Below, piece after piece: positions 10,008-22,200 of a stretch of DNA of 64,000 bases (within the stretch, counting starts at the first letter, position 1; each line of letters opens with the position of its first letter). The DNA is from Neelides folsomi (Eukaryota > Arthropoda > Collembola > Neelipleona > Neelidae), in assembly GCA_034687125.1 (NCBI GenBank), contig JAQGBZ010000232.1, forward strand, positions 1 through 64,000, read 5' to 3'. The translations under genes were made by a program, and so were the position numbers. The notes below the pieces were generated by a model. The model saw only the letters and a program-made list of their open reading frames with translations, was not told the origin of the DNA and did no database searches.

Positions 10008-10205
10008 TTGAAATAAAATGATAATTAATATTTTCGTGTTTTCCAATTGTCGATATTATTTTTAATTCATCTAAAAGAGCTTTAGTTTGGACAAGTTCAA
10101 CACCAGATTTTACAACTTTAATTGCAACTTCAACATTTCCTTCTTCCCTCTTTACAAATCCACTAAAAAATATACAATAATTTTTACTTCCGAAAGCTTT
10201 TTTAT
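10008..10205 (-). pseudogene. protein-kinase N-lobe exon fragment
   Basis: The minus-strand exon opens after an acceptor (TTTATTTAG) at 10206. It shows the end of a glycine loop (KKAFGSKNYC), the VAIKVVKSG block with the ATP-binding lysine, an alphaC segment (KALLDELKIISTI, with the salt-bridge Glu) and GKHENIINY. This pattern matches receptor tyrosine kinases and related kinases. The exon could end at a GT donor at 10006-10007. No C-lobe (HRDL, DFG) was found nearby, so only a fragment of the kinase domain is present. It may belong with the ankyrin fragments on both sides or be a separate broken gene. Confidence 0.65.
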
Positions 10206-10454
10206 CTAAATAAAGAATTCAGTTAAATTTTAATTCTATTATTTATTCTTAAATATTACTCTGATTAAGTCATTGAATTATTCATCATGGAATAAAAGTT
10301 TAAATTTTCATATAAACTAATGTAATTTAAATAAAAAATTTTAATCCTGGAAAAATTAAAGATCTAAAAATATTCTTATTTAATGTTATAAAAAACGGTA
10401 ATAAAATTTTAACCAATTAAAAGTTCATCCTTTTTCACTTTATATTTATTCTTA
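10206..10454. other. AT-rich spacer
   Basis: No feature recognised between the kinase-like exon and the Tc1/mariner target site. Confidence 0.4.
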
Positions 10455-10456
10455 TA

Positions 10457-11964
10457 CAGGGTCATTATAATAAATTGGGGGGTATCGGTTCAATGACTTC
10501 TAGATTTCTCAGGAACATGAGACCTACCATTCGAAAGAGCACAAAAAACTTCATTAATAGGTATAATTTCATAATGATATGTCAAAGTTCAAATTTAATA
10601 AGTTCAAAATATTGCCTTATATAACAAAAGTCAATAATCGGTATTTCCTTTTTGCAATTTCAATTCTCTGGAAAAGAAATGAGAAGTGATTTGAACAAAT
10701 CGGTGTCACTTTTCATGTTTTGTAACACTGAAGAATTGATTTGAATGAATTGATCATTTGAAAAGTCATTGTTTGGGAAGTCCTCAATTAACTGTTTTTC
10801 AACTTTCTCCTTCAACAACGCACCCAAATGTTTTGCTGAATTCAAATCAGGAGAATTTCCTGGCCATTGGGAATTGTCAAAGAAGTCAATATTGTTTTCT
10901 CTCAACAGTGCTTGTGTGAGCAAAGCCTTCATGCAGGGTGCACGGTCATGGAGGAATGTTACCTCATTTGGATCAATCACGTTTTCTTTGTCTTTTAAGA
11001 AAGGAATCACATTTTTCTTAAGGATTTCATTACGGAAATAAGCCCCATCCCATGTTTGTCCTTTTTCTTTGATCACAAACATTAGTGACTTATTGTGAAA
11101 CATATGAAAACACCAACACAAGTAGGGTAACTTGGAAATTCCACAATTCTTTCCGAATCTTCAATTTCACAAATTGATTTTGCCCAAACCCTATCGTTTT
11201 GAAAGTTGGGCTTCCTTGTGTAATAAATAAAGAATTCATCACTTGGGGCCAAATGAATTGAGTCTTCTTCAGTCCAATTACGGAGATATTCGCAGAATCA
11301 TAATCTGTCTTCAATATTAATTTTAGTTTTTTGGGGTTTCTTAAGGACTTGAAATGGCTTAATCCTTTCTTTCATACGAAAATTTCTTCCAGTTGAACAA
11401 CACACGGTCTTGTTTCGTTTTAAGGCTATTTCCATTACCATGCTTGATAAACTTTTTTTTTCTTGACCCTTCCAAAATGATGTCTTTTGACTCCTGGCTC
11501 ATTTTTTCCGACCTGCCAATATTTGATGTGTTCATTTTACATGTAGCATAGGTTTTTTCCATGTTCTTCTAACCCAATTAACGCTCCTCTTCAAACGGTC
11601 AGAAACCCACTTTTGCGTTATGAACACTGCACCTTCTTCTCTTGCTTCTTTCCACGCTATAACTTTAATTCTATCAATATAACGATCTTCTTCTGAATCA
11701 TTAACAAGGCCCATTATGTAAATATCATCTAACTTTAATTGATTTTAAAATGATACCTCATTTCCCAATTTTCATTTTGTATTTTTATGCTCTTAATTGT
11801 AAAATTTCTCTTAATGCCCATTAAATTTGAACTTTGACATACCATTATGAAATTATACTTATTAATGCAGTTTTTTGTGCTCTTTCGAATGGTATAGGTC
11901 TCATGTTTCTGAGAAATCTAGAAGTCATTGAACCGATACCCCTCAAACTATTATAATGACCCTG
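10457..11964 (-). mobile_element. Tc1/mariner-type transposon with ~145-bp inverted repeats
   Basis: The element begins CAGGGTCATTATAATA and ends with its reverse complement. It is flanked by TA on both sides (10455-10456 and 11965-11966), the target duplication of the superfamily. The inverted repeats run 10457-10599 and 11820-11964 and differ by only a few substitutions and a 2-bp indel. The interior holds a decayed minus-strand transposase. Total length is 1508 bp. Confidence 0.93.
10660..11714 (-). pseudogene. Tc1/mariner-type transposase, frameshifted
   Basis: Starts near 11714 with a helix-turn-helix-like region (FITQKWVSDRLKRSVNWVRR). Frame changes follow near 11545, near 11290-11360 and near 11100. 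Recognisable blocks are PSDEFFIYYTRKPNFQNDRV (first Asp region plus the family NDRVWA signature), HDRAPCMKALLTQ (second Asp), and QWPGNSPDLNSAKHLGALLK. In the last block the position normally occupied by the third catalytic acid (SPDLNP-x-E in Tc1-like proteins) reads Lys. The gene ends at 10660. It is dead by several frameshifts, and probably also by loss of the third catalytic residue. Confidence 0.88.
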
Positions 11965-11966
11965 TA

Positions 11967-12485
11967 TTTAAAAACTTGAGCTCAATCATTTGCAATTGAA
12001 CAATAAATTTTGTCTCCGATGAATTCCTTAAATTCATCTTCATTTAAAAATCTTAAAATTCACAATCAATACGTTTGATAATGTTTTTTGGCTTAAGGGG
12101 AAACAAGAATTGTTTTTAAGACCAAACAATTTATCGGATTTAACTGATGAAGTTGGAGAATTTACTACTCAGGCAATTGAATTGTTTAGCTTCCCAAGAA
12201 GGCATTTGCAAGTTCTATTGAAAAAAGTACTAAAAACCACAAATATCAAAATATTTGAAGATCTCTAAGATGCTAAGATGTTTCCAAATCTTAGCTTCGA
12301 GAATTATCGCAAGAATGTTCTAGGAGTCAAATTATAAACTAATGCTTTATTATTCTTAAACTATATATAAATAAAACCTTTCATTGGAAATGAAAATGTA
12401 AATAAATAATTCATATAAAAATTAAATTGTATTTTTTCTGAAATTTAATATGGAATTGTGGACTTAAGTAATTTAAGTCATTGCA
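11967..12485. other. AT-rich spacer beyond the Tc1/mariner element
   Basis: About 50 plus-strand codons are open at roughly 12105-12265, but no family is recognised. Otherwise empty as far as can be seen. Confidence 0.35.
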
Positions 12486-12921
12486 TTATGGAATATATAT
12501 CCCATCATTGTTCGTTTCATCAACATTTGACCCGTTTTTTAAAAATGATTTACCAATGCTTTAGTGTCCCTCAGTTGCTGCATAATGCAACTCTGACTAA
12601 TTTCAATTTGCAAGAATGCCAAGATATGCCCCGTGTTTCAATTTCATACTCATCTTTTTTTGCCGCTTCAATTAATAGAGTGAAATGATTTTCTTTTTCT
12701 ATTCTATCATCTGTGAAGGAGAGGTTTAGTAGGAGAATAAGATCGGATGATAGGTTTGTAGGAGGAGATTGGCGACGAATCATGGGATTATTGTAATTCG
12801 GGGGTTTCTGATGGTTTGGGTTGACCCGGTTGTTGTTGCCTATTTAAGTGGATGTAATGCTATGTTACGGGATCGGAGGCTGCGGCCGCCGAGGAGAAGC
12901 CCTCCTCTGATGGACCGTCAT
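12486..12921 (-). pseudogene. N-terminal fragment of an ankyrin-repeat gene
   Basis: A minus-strand ATG at 12919-12921 opens a basic, proline-rich stretch (TVHQRRASPRRPQPPIP). In the same frame, after two TAA codons within eight codons, a reading frame runs through NHQKPPNYNNP and an acidic helix region (KENHFTLLIEAAKKDEYE). Another frame then shows a clear ankyrin unit (ELHYAATEGHTKALVNHFLK) and a third frame gives DETNNDGIYIP. The unit count is small and frames shift, so it is a broken gene. It lies upstream, in gene order, of the ankyrin and kinase fragments at 9618-10205, with the Tc1/mariner element between them, and may be part of the same gene. Confidence 0.55.
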
Positions 12922-14880
12922 GATATGATATGATTATGACGATAATAAAAACAGTTTTAATGGAAAATTGATTTATCTGAGAATAATTGTAACAACCTGA
13001 TGACAAAATTGCGAATTTTAAAAACAATTTCTTAATGAAAGAATATCCTAAAACTAAATGAAAAAATCTGAACTTCAACAATCGTAACAAGTTGAAATAT
13101 TGCTTATTTAAAATCTGGTTAATGTTTAACAATTACATTTTCAAAGTAGTTGACCCCGAGTAAACTACAATTATAAGATATAAATAAAGTAAATTGAATC
13201 AACAATGGAAATAATACAATTACGAATAATACAATAAATGAATAAAAATAAAAGCGCGTCGAGTTGTCTACTAATCTCTGAAGAATAATACACAATAATT
13301 AATTAACAAATACATCCAAGCGTCAGTTTATCATTAACATTTAAATATTAGTTTTTTTAATTAATTAACTTTCTGGTGACTTTCTTCGAGTTTGAAAACT
13401 CCCACCAATTCATTTAGGAGCCGACCATTAAAATATTTTTAACAATCATTTTTCCTCGCACTAAAAATATTAATTTGAATATACTTCTTACAATACAAAT
13501 CGATTTATAAAGGATTTCTTAGCTCTTTACAATTCTTAAATACACAAAGTCTCTAATACTTTTTTCACCCTTAACAAATACAAATTTTACATAGTTTGAT
13601 TTCACTCTAAATATTTAAATATTATTCTTAATTAATTGTAAATATTACAACAGTTGGCATCAAAAGAACCCAAAAACATTAAGCTTACAACGTTGGTTGC
13701 AAATCTTAACCAAGGAATTTCCTTAATTAAATCCAATGACATTTAAATACAAATATTTACTGTATTTAAATACTTAACATTATTATATTACAATAATCAA
13801 TACAATTAAGCCAAATGGCAATTAAATTTTGCTAATTTTAAAACAGAAATCGGAAAAATATGCACATAACGAAGATATTTAAACCTAATTAATAATTAAT
13901 CTAAACTACATTTATTATAATTAACAGTAAATGAACATAACATTAAAATTATCTTACTTTAATTAAATCTTACATTGAACGACACGTTTGTATGTTGTAT
14001 ATTAAAAAATGACATTTTGTTAAATCTCAATGATTGAAACACGCAAGAATTTCTCTCCTAACAATTTTTCTCCAAAATTTAACCTTTTGCCCCCAAATCC
14101 TCAACTGAATGAAAAAATTGTCAAAAGATCGCCCATGCGTTTATTTGAATATTTCTTAATTAAATCTTACAAATAGAAAATGTGCGTAAATTCGACTATC
14201 AGATTTATCTTTAAAGGAGTCTTCACACGAAAGAAATAAAATTCTTCCTTGAGGAACTTTATAACAATAAAATCCTATCTATTTTATTCCCAAATTTAAA
14301 ATACGATTCAATTCATTTATGTAGTATTTAATTTAAAAGTCATTTCACATTCCCAAAAGCCTCACTTTGCTTTTTCCCAGGTACTCGAATTTACTAATTC
14401 CAACTATTGGGGTTTAATTCAAATTCCTTCATTGTTCCTTTGTCTCTTGACTAGACTTTTTTTAACTTCAGCTGACATCTTCAAAATTTTGATCCTTTTT
14501 ATACAATTGCCTTAACTTGAAAATTATATTAATTTTATAAATACAAAATAACTATTTGCATTCAACATGCCAAAAACAAATATTATTTTAAGGGTAACAA
14601 TTGCTAAAAAAAATTCCGTTTCCAATTTGAACAGTTTTCCTAAGAGTAAATATACTCGTAGTTTACTAATTTAATTTAATTTACTAAATATGAAAAAGAA
14701 TTTAAATATAGTAAATATTTGAAACATTGAAGTTTAAACATTTATTTAAGTATTTCTTTAGCACATTAAAGGGAAGGAAAAATTGTAATTGAACACTACG
14801 AGAAGTTTAAATAGTCAATTTAATTAATTAGAGAGTAGTTGCAATAAGTTTTGGTTGTGCCGTGAAAAGTGTCAGGAAAT
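12922..14880. other. AT-rich region downstream of the RhoGEF2-like gene
   Basis: Probably holds the 3' untranslated region of the large minus-strand gene; no other gene is recognised. Confidence 0.45.
14741..14746 (-). terminator. candidate polyadenylation signal of the RhoGEF2-like gene
   Basis: The minus strand reads AATAAA 135 nt after the stop codon at 14881. Others occur further down in this AT-rich DNA, so the real site is not fixed. Confidence 0.3.
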
Positions 14881-17800
14881 TCAATTTTTCTTTTCTTCCA
14901 CATTGATGATTTTCTCTTCAGTGTTTCCTTCTTCAACAAGGGAAAGTTGTGGTTCAAAGTGGAGTCCTTTCAATCCTTCTTCGACCTCAGAGATGAGAAC
15001 CAACGAAGAATCCCCGTGACCATTTGACTTCTTCACTCCTTCTAAAATGATGATTGAGAGGTTTTTGGCCTCTGTGGGAGCACAAAGATCTTCCATCGCG
15101 TCAGCAAATTCCTTTAAATTAATCAATAATAAGTCAATAATTAATTAATTCATAAAAATAGTCATTAAATAATAATAATGGTTCATTTAAAACTCAAAGA
15201 AATCAAGAAACTGTTTAAAATCACTAAAATTTTCAATTATAAAATAATACAAAAAATTAATATTCGATGTTAAAACAAAAATAAAATTGACAATAGTCCA
15301 AAAATTTATTGACAATAGACGAATAAACTAAAATATAATTAGTAATTTAATTATTTGTATTAATTAAATAAATATTTAAAGCATTGTGAGCGTGGGTGTG
15401 TAATTAAATTAAAGACTCACTTCCTGTGCGAATTCGCATGCAGAGTCCTCAGCGTCTCCGGACGTGTAATTGGGCGGAGAGTGTTGGGAAGTGCAACTAC
15501 AAGTCGAGGTGTCTACAGGACCGGAATATATCCGCTTCGAGGGATTCCTCTTCGAACAACACTCTAAAGGGTGACACAGAAAAAACATGCGATTTGAACA
15601 AAGATTCAAAAAAGGAGGGAAAATTAAAAAAATGCTCCTCAACCAAATTGAAGAATTTCTATAAGTTTCTACAATGTAAATATGAAAACTTACAAGGAGA
15701 GAAGACACACGTTTTTTTTTAATTTTAATCAATCCAGAAGGGAAGGCAGAAAAAATTCATACAAAATTTGCCAATCAAACTCACAAGAATCAAAATTGAC
15801 AGACCAAACAGACACAACAACAAACACTCAACAGCTTTTAGATTTTCTATTGTAACTACTCTATTGCAATTACTCTATTGTAATTACTCTAATTGTAATT
15901 AATTACTTTAAACTAAACTACCTTCAAAATAGCATAAAAATTTAAAAATAGAAATTGCGAATCCAAAAAGTGTCATATACTATGCTAAGGATACATTAGC
16001 AACTTTTAATCTACTGATAAATAATCTAAATAATCTAAAACTAAATAGAAATAAACTGTAAGGATTAATTAATGAATTGACAGCATTGTGCAATTTCTTA
16101 TTCCTTACCAGGATCATCTTCATGGTGATCGGAGGAGGATGAGAGCGAAAGGAACGAATTTGGCCTCGAGTTGGTTGGAGATCCGGATGGGGAAATATTG
16201 GCAATCAGCGTTGTGGAACTCCCGGTTTTCTCATTCAACTCCTTTGGTGCTTGAAGTCTCTCGAGGTAACTGTGATTTTGTTCTCGTAGTCGATGAACCT
16301 CCGCTCGTCGAAGCTCCAAATCATCATAATTCCTCTGAATTTCTCCCTATAAAAAACAATAAAAATTGCAATTTATTAAAATTTGTAATTTTTAAATGAG
16401 ATATAAAATCATTGGAATCTATAAAAAATTGTTACAAACTTTATTAATTTATTTTTATTAAATAAAAAAGAATGGTATTTTTATAATTTCCCAATATTTA
16501 ACTATAATATTTAACTATCTAACATTTAGTATATCTAAAAGTTAAAGTTGAACTCTAAAAATAAAATGTAAACCAAATTGAAAAATAAAGGTGGGAAAAA
16601 TCTCATCAACCCATCAATCAATTTGAATGACAGAAAGCTGAGTTCAAAAACAACAAACTCATTTTGAAAAGTTAAACAAAAAACCTAACACCTCCGCATG
16701 ACTTCTTTCATAGTTTACATTGATAAATTCAAAGTTTTAAAAGTTAGTAAAGTTTATAGTATTTATAACTTTCCCAACATTTCTCTTTCCCATATGTCTC
16801 ATCCTTTAGAATTAATTAAGAACATAATTCTTATTAAGAGCCTTTAACCCTTTAACAACTTGTAAAAATAAAAGTATTAAGAGTAAAAGTAAGGAAATTA
16901 AGAGTATAGGAAAATTGTATAAACAAGTCAATGTAATTTTCTATGGTTCGGATTGAACCAGAAAAGGAAAGCGGAAAAAGCCAGATGGGCCGAGTCAACT
17001 TTCCAGTCCTTTGAGTCACTCAGGGGATTTGGGAAAGTTTGCGAGTAGCGCAGATGGCTAAAAGGATTTCAATTAAACAAAAACTTACCATTAATTGAGT
17101 GAAGATGAGAGCGAGGTTCTTTTGGATCGTACAACGATTCCGTTCAACTCCGGCACTTTCTGCCGTCACTTTCACCGAGCTCTGAAGCCGCTCAAGCTGG
17201 TCCACTAAAAATAAAATTAATTTAATAATAATAATTAATATAATGATTTAAATAATATGGTAATGATACTACTTTTTAATTTAGCCAATTAATAAAAATT
17301 ATATTTATTTAAAATTAACGTAAACATGAATTAGTTAATTAGATATGCGAAACTTGGAATATTAAATGATTTTTAATGTACCTTGGGTTAAACCGGCCAA
17401 AATGAGTTCTTTTGCATCTTTCGGTGTTTGTTCGAGTGGAAGGACTGAGATCTCACTCGACTCAGACGGAACTTCTTCATGAGGAATGTTGGCGATCTTC
17501 AAACCGATCTTAACTTTTTCCTCAAGCGCCCTGCTAATCGACGAATCCACTCGTTTCAACTCTTCTGCAATTAAAAAAACCTCTGTTTAATTAAATTTCT
17601 TAAATACCAATTAACATCTCTTCAAAAATAATAAATCCGTTTCACAAAGTTAAATTTAAATTCCAGGACAAACCACACAAACATTGCAATCAATTTCTTC
17701 AATAAAATTATCTATTTGTAAAACTATCTAATTGTAAACGCTTAAAGAACATTCCCTTATTATTTAATCATAAATGTAATAACACTAAGATCTCCTGAAG

Positions 17801-19249
17801 AAAAAAAACTGTAAAGCATTTCCTATCCTTAATACTTATAAAATTAAATAATAAATCAATTGTTCGGAGTCACTAAATAATTTAAGCTTTAAATGTCTTT
17901 AATCTTTAAACCTAATTCTCTAAAGTATACAACTAAATAAAATAATAATTGTAAACTATACAGATTAGTTAAAATGATTAAGAATAAGAAACCACACGTA
18001 TAGTGAAAGCGAAAAAAGAGAATTTAGCACAAGAAAGAAGGAAGAGATTTTTATTCTTACTCTGCATGGCTTCGCCGTCCCCAAGATCCTCCCCATCACT
18101 GCCGCGTTTCTGGCACGCAATGGAAGGGCGGGAGGTCGAAGAGGAAACAACTCGAGCTTTAACCAACCAACCACCAATAAATTATTTTTCACATATACAA
18201 AACACACTCAAAGTAAAACACCCACTACAATTAACACTACATTTAAAATTAACTACAATTAACCATTTAACTACCATCAACTATCCAACTTTAACTAACT
18301 ATTTAACTCCAATTAACTACACAACTTTTTCAAACTATTTAACAACCATTAACTATCCAATGTTAACTCTTCAGCTACAATTAACTAAACTACAATTCAC
18401 TATTCGGCTATATTTAACTAACTAAATACAATTAGTTAACAATAAGCATTTAAACTAAAATTATTAAAAAAGCAAAAGACAGAAATTTTAATTAAGAATC
18501 ACCATAAGGGGAGCGGACGGTTTGGGCAAAGTGGACATTGAATGCCTCGACAAGGACTTCGGTGGGTTCAACGAGCGGGGGAGTTTCGGTGACCCGGAGG
18601 AATTCCCCTTGTCTCCGATTCGGATTCGGCCCCTTCTTCCCTTCACCTGGTTTGAGAAAAGAGTTGTACTGGCATCAACCCAAAACTACACCCCAAGCAT
18701 TTAATTACTCCTTTTCCCAAATTCAATCAACCCAACAGATTCAGTCCAAAACTCCCACGAAACATCTCAAGGGACAATTTATTGACTTGGCAAAGGAACC
18801 AAAAAAACTCCGCCCCATACCCCCCCTTTACCTTCTCATTTACAACCAAATTCCCAAAGTGAAACATTTCTCAATTTCAATTCCACAAATTCAAACCAAC
18901 CATTCCCATTTTCCCATCAACCCAAGAATTTTACCTCGCCAAATTCTTTTTCTCCTTATATTTATTTACAATAATATGAAAAATTCCTTCTTTTACTTTT
19001 CTTATTTTCATTTCATTCCAATTCATTATAAATAATTCGTTATTAAATACTCTGGTTAAATACTCTAATTCTAAAATATAAAATAATTCTAACAATTTTC
19101 AAAATTATTTCTTACTTGAACTTCTTGGAGTGTCAGGTGAATTTGAGTCAGGGGTTGATTCCGGTGCTGGACTTGAGTCTTTTTGAGGTTCAGCCGAAGG
19201 ACTCGAACTTTCACCCAAATCACCGCCCTCACCTTCCCCATCTCCCTCA
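14881..19249 (-). CDS. RhoGEF2: RhoGEF2-like exons: C-terminal tail with coiled coil
   Basis: Exons 19116-19249, 18503-18646, 18061-18156, 17382-17564, 17089-17204, 16109-16346, 15421-15563 and 14881-15111. First an acidic Ser/Pro/Glu stretch (EGDGEGEGGDLGESSS), then FLRVTETPPLVEPTEVLVEA, then helical segments with heptad features (VDQLERLQSSVKVTAESAG and LELRRAEVHRLREQNHSYLE), a Ser-rich part (RPNSFLSLSSSSDHHEDD), a Cys-rich patch and a final acidic end (VEEGNTEEKIINVEEKKN). Vertebrate relatives use a C-terminal coiled coil to form homo- and hetero-oligomers that restrain activity; the same role is inferred here. Confidence 0.88.
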
Positions 19250-22200
19250 CTGTTAAAAATTATAATTATAATTTAAAATATTAAAAATTAGTTAAAGTTA
19301 AAAAAATTAGGAAAAATAAAAAATTAGTAAAAGATCATTAGAAAAAGGTCACTAGTGAGTCATCGGTTGTTCTTAGAGTCATTTCCATAGACATTTCCTT
19401 TTGTGTGTGTCCATAAAGAGTGATAAGTAAAATTAGCTCACTCTTTGTTTCTCTCGTCAGAGTCAGGAACTTGGGAGGGAATGTTTGTGTTGGGGAGGAG
19501 CTCCGACCGCCTGCTTTCCTGCTGCCGACTCTTAAAATCCTCCGCCGCCTTGCTGATGTGATGGAGCCATCTGAAAATATATGCAAAAATTTACCACACA
19601 TTCACACTTACATTACTTAAATCACGTAAATGGGAAATCAAAACCCGAAGAGACAAATGCCAAAATCCATCCCACTCCAACAATTCACTAAAATTTCCAT
19701 CAACAAACTCTTCCTTCATTTTAAAACATTTTCGAATATTTTTGTAAAGATAAAATATAAATTTATCTTTCCATATCCAATTCAACTATTTTTACATCTC
19801 TCTTTTTTATTAAGATTTGAAATATGAAAATTGTCACATCTGTATCTATGATTAAATTAAGGTTTTATAATGCTTAATATAATTTTAATTAAATAAAATA
19901 AATGTCAAAGATGATTTTTTCGCTTTCAGAACAATTTAACTATTTTTTCAAATATAATTATTTAACTAATTAATTTTAACTTAATAAAATAAGTTATTCA
20001 TAAATGTATGTATTTATAAGTTAAAAATGGTTGGTAGATTCCATGCGTGATAAGAAAATGAGATGAAATGAGGCTTTGAATGAAACCGATGGTTGGATTC
20101 AACTCAACCCATTTACCCATTAATTAAAACCTACGTTTTAATTAAATTTAAACGCCTCTTTAAAACTTTATATTTACATAAACGATACATCCAATTGCCA
20201 AATCCATCTCCTATTACTATTACTTTTATACCATAAAATAAATTATAACAATTAAAAAAACATTTGACAATTATTTAAAAGAGACTTATCTCAGTTATCT
20301 TGCAATTGTAAAAAAAAATTGTACACAAAGAATTTAAAAAGCTTGAGAACATTTTTGCCAAGCAAAAAATGTTAAAAAACTAAAAATGTTAATTGAAAAT
20401 TCTCTTGTCGGAAAGTGGCGAAATTTTTATTTTTACCTCGACGCCTGATTTTGCACTCCATTGAAAACATTTTTGAGCGGATTGTTGGACATGTCGAGTA
20501 AGTGGGATTTAAAGGAAATAAATAAACCGCCCTTTTTTGTTTCCCCAGATGGTCAAAGTTGAGTGAGTGTTGAGAAAGTCCTTGCCCCACTTTCACACAA
20601 CAAACTGAGTCTCATTAAAGATTCAAAGAATCTCACACAACTCCCAACTTCACTTTCATTCCCCTTCCAAAAAGTTTATCTAAACTTTAAACAATCCCGC
20701 GTGCCACTCAATGATTCAAATGAACAAACAAACTAATTAACACATCAACCATTCAAACTCCACAATCCCAAAACTCACAATATACTAATTTAAACCCAAA
20801 TTAACAATTGAACTCCAAATTAACGTTTAAACTCCCAATGAACATTTAAACTCCCAATTTAAATCTCAATTAATATTTTAAATCAAAATTGAATTTAAAT
20901 TAATCATTTAATTCTCAATTAAAATTAATAAAAATTTTTCTGGAGAGAATAACGAGAAAATGTTTAAAAGTAAAGGAGAGTGGATTTGATGTGCTGTAAG
21001 TGGATTTTAGTCTTCGTGTGTGGAGGAAGATTCCTCCCCACCCAAATCGGATATTCTTAGAGAGCCGGATTATTTTTAAGAATTTCCTCCTCCTTCGTCA
21101 TCTCCCCTCCAAAAAGAAATTCCCACATTGTGTCCCCCTTCTCCAATGGCTCGTAATGAAGGTCCGTAAAAAACCAAAGCTTGAGCCACAAACAACTCGG
21201 GTAAAAATTTTTTTAAAACGGCATCGAAAATCGTAAAGAATTCAACTTAAATTCCCACTAGCGGAGGAAGAAGAAAAAGAGGGCAAGTTCCAATAACATT
21301 AAATCTTTATGAGCTTATGAGAGACTTTTACTGGGAGTGAAGGAGAACATCTGGAAGAAACTTGGGTGAAATATGAAACTGGTAAATCACATTGTCCCTC
21401 AACAAAATCAATTGACAAAAATACCCAAACTCTAATTTCATCATTTAACCTCAATCCAACTAAATCCGTCTAAATCAAATTTACATAAAATTTATATTTA
21501 AGTAATATACTTATACAACTTTTTAAGTCTAAATAAGTAAATTCAATAAATTATGATCCTACACTCGGTAACGAATAACACCCAAAATGCCAAATTGAAT
21601 ATATTTGATTCCATTGTAAATATTTTTTAAGATTATTTTAAATTCAATTTTATGAAATAATTAATAGATTCATTTCATTTAAAAAGTGTATAATTCAATA
21701 TCCAGTTCGAATTACAATAAATATTAATAAATGAAATTGATTTAGACTTACATATTTCGCTCTTCTGGTGAGGAACAAACGAGCTCGTACATGTTGATCG
21801 TCGTAGGGAGAACAAGGAAAAACGCCTTACGATCTATTTAAAATAGTTAATTCAATTTATTAAATTGAATTCAAATTAATAGATACTTATACAACGCTTG
21901 AGTTATATGTGTTATTGATACATCGAAAATGTTAACACTTTTGGTTAATATAATCTAGCTAACAATACGAGTGTATAGTTAATGGTTAAAGGTTAAAGTT
22001 AATATAAATTTAATCTTATGAGTTAAAATTTAAAATTACCAGCAGCGACTTCTCTACACAGCAAGTTGTTCAATTTAATAATTGGTCTCTCAATATTTTT
22101 ATCATTTTTGAAAGAGACATGATGAGGTTTGAGAATGTAGCGTTCGCCCGCCTTCAGCAAAAGCACCACCATGTCGTGCAAAAGAACCGCGTGAACTTCA

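Noticed and set aside
10188-10205. Microexon split inside the kinase fragment (GT at 10186-10187)
   Set aside because: The unspliced frame stays open and continues the kinase pattern; splicing there breaks the frame.
12105-12265. About 50 open plus-strand codons between the Tc1/mariner element and the ankyrin remnant
   Set aside because: No family recognised and interrupted by a stop; too short to support.
15426-15722. Plus-strand open frame opposite a RhoGEF2 exon
   Set aside because: Shadow of the minus-strand exon 15421-15563, whose phase and splice sites fit the gene.
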